From positions 52,629,231-52,693,230 of the forward strand of contig CM070566.1 in assembly GCA_036346405.1 (NCBI GenBank): a stretch of DNA of 64,000 nt, read 5' to 3'. Below the pieces are notes generated by a model. The model was not told the DNA's origin and ran no database searches. It worked only from the letters and a program-made list of their open reading frames with translations. Within the stretch, counting starts at the first letter, position 1. The number at the start of each line of letters is the position of its first letter. A program made the translations under genes and the position numbers. Origin of the DNA: Phyllostachys edulis (lineage: Eukaryota; Streptophyta; Magnoliopsida; Poales; Poaceae). Positions 55,987-64,000 of the stretch are shown piece after piece.

Positions 55987-58900
55987 TTATTGCAAGCTAT
56001 ATGAATGGAGAAAAACCGAAGCAAGCTTCCAGTCGATGGAGAGTAATTGAGTACTCACGGAGGTGAGGCAGCAACCAAAGACCAAAGTTCCAGCTTCTTG
56101 GCGTTGAAAGTGTGGATTGTGCTTGAAATCAGGATGGCTGGGATGCTCTTCAATTACTTGGCTGAGTTGTTCCACCTGACCTGGGTTGCAGTTGCCATTT
56201 AGCTCGAGCTTCCTCAACTTGGGGAGGTGTTTGACTCCGGAAAGAGCCTCCATGGTGGCAAAAGACCAGACAATCATCTCGAGCTTAGGAGCCGCACCAG
56301 CATCAAAACCGATGTTGGTGATGTCGCTGCCCTCGACGACCAGAGACTTTAGACGCTGGAATTCTTCTACCTTGAAGCTGAGCTCGCCTTGGGTGTATGA
56401 CTTGTACCGAAGACTGAGGCAGCGCAGGATTCTAAGCTTGCCAAGGATGCGTACAGCATCTTCCCCCAGGTGAGTCTCGCTCAGGTTATCTTGGTAAGTT
56501 GATCGAGCTCTGCAATCCAGACGGGAAGCCCACTTGTGATGCCACTGATGTTTAGGCTCTCGAGAAGCTTTGGAGGTGAGGCTAATGCTGCCGCCGCCTC
56601 TGCATCAGGAGTACTCTCACTTCTTGCTGGTTGGTCGATCCTGATTGACAAGGAACGAAGACATCTATGCAATTTTTCGATTTGACGGAGCAGATCTTTT
56701 AGCTTGGCATTTTTACCGTCAAGAACTACACCAAGTTTCCTCAGTTTCAGCAGCTGAGCAATGCTGGCTAGTTCATTATCACTGTTGGAAACTTGGACAT
56801 GGGACCAGTGAAATTTTTACCGGCGAAATTTCGCCGGTTACCGCAGGTAACCGGTGTTACCGGCGGGGACCGGTAGAAATTAAAACCGGTGAAAAAATTT
56901 CGGTTTTGATGAATTTTGTCCAAAAAAATTCGAATTTGCTTGAATTTTGTTTGAATTTGATTTTTTTAATTTAAAATCCCAAAATTTCAAAAAAATTTTT
57001 GAAAATTTCGGCCGAAATTTTGGCGAAATTCCGATTTTCGCGCAAACCGGCCTTACCGGCCCGCTCCGGTAAAAAAATGCCACCGGTATGTTTTTCCCTG
57101 CATGGGACAATATCTCCATGTTCTTCATTTTCTGAATGCAGAGGGCGTGTGCACCGTTGAAAATGAATCTTCAGGTCTCGTAGCTTCATTGCCTGCGGAG
57201 ACCTTATGGCCAGCAAGGAAATACTTGAGCATTGGAAGCACAATAGCTTTTGTGGCAAGTGCTTGCATCTTGGTTTGCCGGATGTCCAGTGTCTCCAAGC
57301 ACTGGAGCTTCTGAATTTGCTTTGGGAGTTCTACAACATCTGTATTCCTGAGACTCAAGTACTTGAGCAGTAACATCTTACAGATGCTCTTCAGATGATG
57401 CTTCTTCAAGCCTTTGCAGCCTTCTAGATCCAGCACTTTCAGTAGCTGCCATTGAGAAGACTTGGCCAGAGATGGAAGAAAAGCTACAATGCCACTTCCA
57501 TTCGCGTCCAAGGGAAGATCAGAGTGAGATGCGTGCAACCCTATTCTGTTATGGATGGAAAGGTGGTGAGCCAAATCAAGTGGCAGGTTTGTGCCCACAA
57601 AGTTTACATCTGTAGCGATCCTGGTGATGAACTTGCGGACTTGATGATGTACTGTGCAGCTCTTGACGTTTCCCTCAGCACCGATTTCCCCAGGACAAAG
57701 GAACCCTCGAGTGAGGAGCACATCGAAATAGCGCTCGGCTTCTTCTGTTGCGGTTGCTCCATGCTTGCTTCTATCCATTGCACTCTCAATGTGGTCTGTT
57801 TTGGTAGCTATGAGGCCCTCGGCAATCCATCTTCTAGCCAAACTTGTTCTCCTTATGATGTGGTCTTTGGGGAAAACAGATAGATACAGCAAGCAACTCC
57901 TATACTTGCTATGCAGCTCATTGTAGCATAACATTAGCATTTGCTTAGCAACGCTTCTGTTCAGCTCTTTACACACTGATAGTCTCTCGCTCCAGTTGCG
58001 CAGCTCACCTTTCTTCCTGTTGGGATTAACATAGAGAAGATGCAGGAGCATCTTCATTGCAAAGGCATCTGGGTAACATCGACCTTGAACGCGGCTCACT
58101 TCATGCATGTCGCAGTAATAGTATTTGGATGATCCAGCAATAAGCGCCTCCGCTTGATCGTAGAAAAAACCATATAGATTTGGAAGGCGGAAGGTTTTGT
58201 AAGAAGACGACTTGGGAAAATAATCATTTGATGTGGTCAGGATTATAGCGCTACCAGCAGGGTAGCCATCATCAGCAGCATGTAACAGAGCAGATTTTAT
58301 GTCCTCCGATTGTTCTCTCCAACGGACACGTTCAAGAAGAATCAGGAAGCGTTTACCAGCAGTCCGCAGTTGAAGGACTGCTGCCTCTAGCTCCTCCAGT
58401 ATTTCCTCTCCAACGACGAGCCGGGCCTTGCAACCAAATGATCTCACCACGGAGGGATGTTCGTACACCCCCCGTGCAATACGATCTGCCACGTCCTCGC
58501 GATAGTACTCATATAGAATAGGGAAGACCCTGAGCTGTGTTCTGCCACCTCCTGCAGCAGCAGCAGCAGCCGGTGCTTCCTCCGGCGGCAGTAGCCACTC
58601 CACCAGACGACGGATGCCTTTGTTTACGATAGCCTCCTCATCGTCCGGCGGCAGTTCGCCGTGTGCTGCGAGTAGAGCGCGTCTCCGAACATCTGCTTCC
58701 TCCTCCGCGCCTGCAGCTGCATGCGCCCACGGAGAGTGGACGACTTCGATGGTCGCGGCGGCGTCGTCGTCATCAGCAGCAGCAGCAGCCTGATGTGATG
58801 GCACGGTGACACCGTATCTCTTCCGCCTGTCGCCCACGTCGCGCGCCCGGACCTTGAGCTCCCGGATCCGCGCCGCCACCCGGTGCCGGGCCGGGACGGT

Positions 58901-59229
58901 CCGCAGCAGCCGGATGAGCCGGCGCAGGCAGCCCAGGAGGCCCTTGGTCGCGCAGGGGTCGGCAGGAGCTCCGACGTGCCGGACGTAGAGCTCGACGTAG
59001 CCCCCGCAGTCCCACGCAAGGCCGGCGACCTGCTTCATCCACGCCCGGACCTGGTGGTCCCGATGCTGGGCCTCCGTCAGCTGCAGCAGGACGCCGTTCA
59101 TGGACTCCATCTCGTCCCTGATGAACTCAACGTCGCCGCGGACGCCGCCCAGCAGCTGCGCCTCGTCGAGGAGCACCGACGTCAGGCGGCCCAGCAGCGA
59201 GTCGAGGGAGCCCTGGGCCACCCAGCCAT
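55987..59229 (-). pseudogene. CC-NB-LRR-like resistance gene homologue with degenerate NB region and MITE insertion
   Basis: The long frame starts at 59221, but the likely ATG is 59229-59227, out of frame by one G in a G-run. Coiled-coil N-terminus about 1-110 (numbered from 59221). The NB region lacks a P-loop: the place before ADRIARGVYEHPSVVRSF (245-262) is alanine/glycine-rich. Kinase-2 reads RFLILLERV (291-299) instead of an LLDD-type motif, RNBS-B is GSAIILTTSND (323-333), the RNBS-D-like part is CLLYLSVFPKD...RRWIAEGL (443-470), and the MHD position reads VHHQV (524-528). LRRs start near 590. The frame ends at 57125, one G short near 57139. LRR coding continues (LHRCLRSLSIRID..., 56672 on) after a 295-bp MITE, is shifted again near 56484, and ends at 55987. 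A normal NLR senses pathogens. This one probably cannot bind ATP. Confidence 0.88.
56806..57100. mobile_element. hAT-type MITE (295 bp) inside the NLR coding region
   Basis: CATGGGAC flanks it at 56798-56805 and 57101-57108, a perfect 8-bp duplication typical of hAT elements. The termini CAGTGAAATTTTTACCGG and (inverse) CAGGGAAAAACATACCGG form terminal repeats. The interior is full of ACCGG/CCGGT words and A/T runs with no coding capacity. Removing it with one duplicate restores LRR continuity. Confidence 0.93.
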
Positions 59230-61179
59230 CTCTGATCTTGATCTCCCTCTATGCCATCTCGTAGTGTTTACTTGGCACACAACCACACGGTTTCCACTGG
59301 AAAGAAATGGCCTCGCTGACACGGTTTCCACCGGAATGAAATGGCCTCGCTCAGCAACTAGCTAGCTACCAGTGCATCACTTGGAAGCCCAGCCACAATG
59401 GATGGGCCGCTAGTGCCCCCCGTCAGCCCACATCTACCTCACCACTCACCGGCTGGTCTAGCCCACAGCCACCTCCATCTGAGCGAGCAAACAAAGTGGG
59501 GTCGATCTGGTAATCAACTCCAGATTAACGTTGAATGCGACCAATCACCATCGATCGTGCCTGTAATTAAATACGGGATTATTCCAAATGGAAGCTAGCC
59601 ATTGCTTCTGCCTGCCCGGGCCCATCGCCCATGCTCAAGGTCCATGGAAACAGATTTGGAGAGTGTACACATAATACATGGATGGCCATGCATTGTCCTA
59701 GCAGAAAATCCATCTAGATCACCTGGTTTCCCAAAGAAAAGAAAGAAAGATTCATCTGGACCGTTTGATGTCTGAACAATGATGGGATGTGGCCCATATG
59801 GCTGACCAAGCTAGAGAGAGAGAGAGCATCTTTGTCACCAGTTGTTTTGTCCCTTGCTGCACTGGGCATTCTTGGTCCTTGCATGTCCTCCCAGCATCTT
59901 TTGTGGGCATCCATTAGTAGCAGCGGTAGTTGTTTATTTATCATCTCACTTTGTTCGGTGTTGCAGATTGGATTGACAACAAATAGTTTCCGTGAATCGC
60001 ATAGTAGTACTACATTTGTGCTTGATACTGTAGCTATGTCGCATCGAATTTTTTGGTAAGAGAGAGGGATGAGAGAGAACGAGTTTGATGCTCGTGGAAG
60101 TATCGGACATTTTTTTTGAAAACCAAGAAAATAGTATCTTGATAATATTTTTGCGTTGGAAGGACCAATTGCATGCAGCAAGAAACATTGTGCGACCCTC
60201 TAGTACCAAGCCTAAGTAACAAGATATTGGAGTGTTTGTTTCTAAAATGTCATCTAATCTCTCTCTTTCGGTATCAAGGTTTAGTATTAAACCATTGAGA
60301 GTGCCTAAGACACTGGAATACTTAACAAAATTGTCCTCTGACAGAACTATTTCTGCGTTAATTTACAATGGGCAAACCAAATTACAGCTTTATGTTACGT
60401 TTGTTTTTACCAAACTATTTGTCAGTGGTGGATATTATTAGGACAATACATTAGGAAAAATTGTACTGCTAGTGTGTTATGTTTAAGGTTGTCAGAATCT
60501 CGATTGTAGTCATACGATTTTACGTTTCTACGATCCAGATTGACTGGACCGATCCGATTATATGGTAGAGTCTTAATTTAATAGAATCTTAATATCATTA
60601 TGATTCTAACAAAAAATTGTAGGATTGTGATACATTTTTCATACGATCTTACCCGATTTTAGTGATTTATTATAAATAATTATTTGCATGTCCCTTCATT
60701 GTAAATTTTTACCTTTTGTTTCTTCATATTTATTATAATTTACATAAATAACAAATGATATTTTCTTTGCACTATATTTTAGTAAACAAAAGTTCTAAAA
60801 GTATAGTTTTAAAAATATAGAAGTATTAAAATATAAAGTAGATTTTAAAAAATATTTTTTATAGAATTAGGTAAAATCTCAGATTCTACGATTTACGATC
60901 CTAATAAAGGGCTTCCGATCCGATTCGTCAAAGTCACTGACACCTTTACACTCATGTTTTCATAAGAGGCGTAACGAGTCAGCTTGCCGCGGGCACAGAA
61001 GATCCTGTGTGCGCATATGATTATGGTACAGCTTCTGACTTACTGCATGGTCAGATGAGATTTAATACGGCTGTCGGCTACTTGCTGCCATCGCTACGCT
61101 CCAAGATCCAGCCTACGTGAAACGAAGTGAAGTGGAGGAGTAAAAAAATAACACATGACATAGTTGTTGAAATAAGTTG
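59230..61179. other. NLR promoter side and AT-rich spacer
   Basis: 59240-59700 is the probable NLR promoter, with a direct repeat of CACGGTTTCCACTGGAA/CACGGTTTCCACCGGAA at 59286 and 59319. 60486-60925 is AT-rich, with imperfect inverse words such as CTACGAT and ATCGTA near both ends, perhaps an old MITE. No protein family is recognisable. Confidence 0.45.
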
Positions 61180-61587
61180 GGCTGCATATCTAGTGCACAA
61201 ACACTATTTAGTACACATATAAAAAAAATTTTATTTGGGTATCAAATTAGCATAAAAAATTCTAGATATAATTTATGGTGTTTTGTTCCACCTTTAAATT
61301 TGAAGTTCAAACTCAAAGTATGTTAGAAGATACAAAAAGAAGTTTCTTGTGAATAGTAACATTTGCCTGTTTTTTTTCAGCACCATTTGATCTATCATCT
61401 GTCAGAATTTCTCTTTTTTGTATCTTCTAACATACTTTGAGTTTGAACTTCAAATTTTAAAGGGTGGAACAAAACACCATAAATTATATCTAGAATTTTT
61501 TTCAGAATTTTTATGCTAATTTGATACCCAAACAAAAAGTTTTTCCATATGTGCACCAAATGAACTTTGTACACTAGATATGCAGCC
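61180..61587. mobile_element. Mutator-type foldback MITE (408 bp) with 9-bp target duplication
   Basis: GGCTGCATATCTAG and CTAGATATGCAGCC are the outer ends of arms of about 170 bp that are nearly perfect inverse copies (for example CATACTTTGAGTTTGAACTT against AAGTTCAAACTCAAAGTATG), with a loop of about 60 bp (61350-61410). AATAAGTTG flanks it at 61171-61179 and 61588-61596. Nine-bp duplications and long terminal repeats indicate Mutator ancestry. A transcript would form a long hairpin. Confidence 0.93.
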
Positions 61588-63299
61588 AATAAGTTGGTAT
61601 TGGTTTATTTTGACGTATTGTTTTAGATTTTAATATATATTTATAAAATATATGTGTAATTATGTGTACGTATAATTTTACTTAGAATCCCACTTTAAAT
61701 ATATAATTATAGAATAAAATAACACATAGATCAATGGCTTCATAAATACAAGGTTGTAAGTAGTTAAATAATACAACATGAGTTCATAACTTCGTATATT
61801 TTATCATAGTCTAGCATAATTTTACTTACCGAAGGAGTAATATTGGACTGAACCTTCCGAGCTGATTCAAAGGAGTGATCACTTCAATTTTGTTCGGACT
61901 AGAATGGACTGGTATTGAGACTACGGTGTACCGGTTTAGATGCTGGTATAGCATATTTCGGCTATTTCGACCTGTACCAGAATCAGAATGGAATTGATAA
62001 ACATGCACATCCTCTCCAAAAAAGAAGATATTCTTTCCTCAATAAAGGTAAACTGAAAATGGATAGAGAAATGCTGGAACCTTTTTTGACCATGAAAGAT
62101 CCTATACATGCTAAGAATATCTTTTTGAGAGTACTCGATATAAAAAAGAGCGAGTACTCAATATAAAAAAGAGCAGCAGAGATCAGAGATTAGAAATCCA
62201 TTGTATATGTTTTTCTCTTCAGTGTTTTCCGTGCAAAATTTGGTCCACAAGGTTCAGAGTGGTGATTGAGGCAGGCAGGCAGGCTTTCTGATATCTCAGA
62301 CCACAACGGGTACGGAGTAACTCTGTAACGACTGAGGTAATCAGTCACCACCACATGCCCTTATCTCAAGGAAAATCATAACGCGGCCTTAAAAAATAGG
62401 TACTCCCTCATGGGTATTCACTGAGCACAGATTTGCTTTGCTAAATCTTTTTACCGCGGGTCTACAAGGGTATATTTGGCTCGAGATTAAAGAGCTGTGT
62501 TTGAAAAAAAGTGGTGTCTGAGAGTAGTCTAGGAAGCAGATAATTTTTGTCTGGTTAGGCAAACCTAGAAATATAGTGTTTGGTTGATAATACGTGCTTA
62601 GAGATAGAAATGAGGGAAAAAACTAAAGAGAGGAATAGCTACCTGCCAGGCGTTGTTTTTCCACACATGGATGCCAGGCATCATTCAAGTGCGCACCCGA
62701 CGCTCACTCGGCGCAGCACCCGACCAGGCAAAACACGTGAGGCTTCGTTTCAAGCAGGCCCTAATTGCTTAGCCGATGTTAACATCGCTGACTTGTGAAG
62801 GAACATTTTCACCTTGAGCTTTCCATTTTTTTCTTTTCTGTTTTACCTATATTCTGACTTCAAAGGTTGGAAATCCACACGCTAAACCTCGTGTCACGGT
62901 GACAATAAATCTCGAAGCAATTTAGATACTAGAGTGACTTAATAAGTTAATATCAATGGCGACATTCAATTTTTCTTTGTAACAGCGTAAGACCGAAAAA
63001 CTTTCGATCAAGTTTGACTACATGTGAGGACGAATCATGATTGGAATTACATGCCTAGCCCTACAATCAACGTAATACTGTAATTCTTCAGGCACATAAC
63101 CCAGTACCACACCTATCGCCTATCCAATTGTCAATTTCTTAGTTCTTAACATGGCAAAAATCCTGTACTTCAGTAAACCGATAGCCTAACAAAACCACCG
63201 CAGGACAAAAATAAACGCTAGGAAAGAGGAAAATTTGGAGGCTGTAAAGTGTAAATTCATCTCTCATGCATGATAACAGTAAAGTGAATCACCTTTTCC
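61588..63299. other. Spacer without recognisable genes
   Basis: AT-rich. It contains a 23-bp tandem duplication (62129-62174), listed separately. Frames such as 61915-62166 and 62580-62798 match nothing I know. Confidence 0.45.
62129..62174 (+). repeat. 23-bp tandem duplication
   Basis: GAGTACTCGATATAAAAAAG plus AGC is repeated once with a single G/A difference. Confidence 0.9.
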
Positions 63300-64000
63300 A
63301 TGGCTGCTGCCGCCGCTGCTATCAGTTATCACACACCACGCCACACCTCCTGTAAAACTTTCCACACAGTTGCAGGCCCAGTTCAGAGGCTTCTTCCCCG
63401 ACTCCTTTTCTCCCCTCTCACTCCGAGAAGTCAATGTCACTGTTGCGGCCTCTCGCTCCGTAGTTACAGGGCCTCCATTTACGCTCCTCGAGGCTCCTGC
63501 TCCCGGTGCAAATTTATGCTGCGGCAGCTAAGTGGCCGCTAGCTCTTCTTGCTCCGATCCAAGAAGTAGGGTTCTGTGTTTTCTTTTATTCTTTTTTCCT
63601 TACTTTTATGTGTCTGTCTGTTTCTTGGCTATGGCAATGGTGCTTCTTGAGAAGCTAAAAGAAATGCATTGTTCTTGTTCTTGGTCCAGCCGAAGAGGTG
63701 ATGGTGTTTCTTGATTTTTTTTTTCTGTTGTTGTTGCCCTGCCTGCTAGTTTATTGGTTCCCTGTGCGGCTGTGCCCAAAATTTCTTTCCTTTTTGTTTC
63801 CTGAATTTGTTCTTTCCAACTGTTTGATGTCTTGCTGTTCTTGCTCAAGTCCCGAAGGCAGCAGCTTATTTTTTGAAAGGAAAATTTTGTCCTTTCCCCC
63901 GTATTTTTGACATGATCCGTGGTGCTCAACCCCAACTACTCCGCTAACCCTGTTTCTTTTTCGCATTCCTGTGTTTGCAGGTGAGAAGAGATTGCGCTAG
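63300..64000 (+). other. Possible leader or first exon of a gene continuing right
   Basis: After a long AT-rich spacer the sequence turns pyrimidine-rich and GC-richer. An ATG at 63300 gives an 80-residue frame (MAAAAAAISYHTPRH start, ending 63542) with no recognisable domain. A T-rich stretch follows, ending in TGTTTGCAG at about 63972-63980, a good splice acceptor, 20 bp before the window edge. This would fit a 5' UTR exon and intron, but there is no protein evidence. Confidence 0.3.

Noticed and set aside
62440..62775. Possible Tourist-like MITE (GGGCCTGCTTGAA on minus near 62755)
   Set aside because: No convincing partner terminal repeat or TAA duplication could be matched.

Overview
The window looks like nuclear DNA of a grass, most likely a rice (Oryza) species. 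This is inferred from the mix of GC-rich monocot-type genes with AT-rich, transposon-packed spacers, from Stowaway, hAT, Mutator, CACTA and SINE elements of the kinds known in rice, and from the gene families seen. It is a scaffold with one 100-N gap (45042-45141). Several conserved genes carry single-base losses in G/C runs, so some apparent frameshifts may be assembly errors.

Layout. 1-5780: a decayed Ty3/gypsy element, clipped at the left edge, lying in what looks like the intron of a nodulin-like/NFD4-type MFS gene. The last exon of that gene (6700-7528) has an internal deletion. 7.5-13.3 kb: gene-poor DNA with a remnant tail of an AAA-ATPase paralogue (9292-9606), MITEs, and duplicated blocks that also flank the intact gene. 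13417-14967: an intact single-exon BCS1-like AAA-ATPase gene. 16251-16580: a RALF peptide gene whose last conserved residues lie beyond a premature TAG. 18610-20479 (minus): a four-exon AlkB-like 2OG/Fe(II) dioxygenase gene. 21674-25207 (minus): a leucine-rich-repeat extensin (LRX/PEX type) with a long proline-rich tail. 25679-25964: a tRNA-derived SINE with a perfect target duplication. 27610-29131: a PhzF-family gene that lacks recognisable middle exons.

From 31.4 to 45 kb is a nest. A 12.6-kb Ty3/gypsy element on the minus strand (32108-44706), with two 3.7-kb LTRs and TTCGT target duplications, sits inside the gag region of another LTR element. Its internal region keeps gag, RNase H and integrase traces, but an AT-rich block occupies the place of the reverse-transcriptase palm. 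After the gap come a CACTA terminus with 44-bp subterminal repeats, a dispersed repeat also present at 11.7-12.6 kb, a 17-unit minisatellite, and a Mutator-like transposase gene (50389-52740, plus) facing a plant mobile domain gene (53527-55015, minus). 55987-59229 (minus) is a CC-NB-LRR-like gene with a degenerate nucleotide-binding region, interrupted by a hAT-type MITE. The right end holds a 408-bp Mutator-type foldback element and possibly the leader of a further gene.

The host genes (transporter-like, AAA-ATPase, RALF, dioxygenase, LRX, PhzF, NLR) are unrelated singletons as is usual in plants. I see no operon or obvious shared pathway, although RALF peptides and LRX proteins are known partners in cell-wall signalling, and here they lie 5 kb apart.
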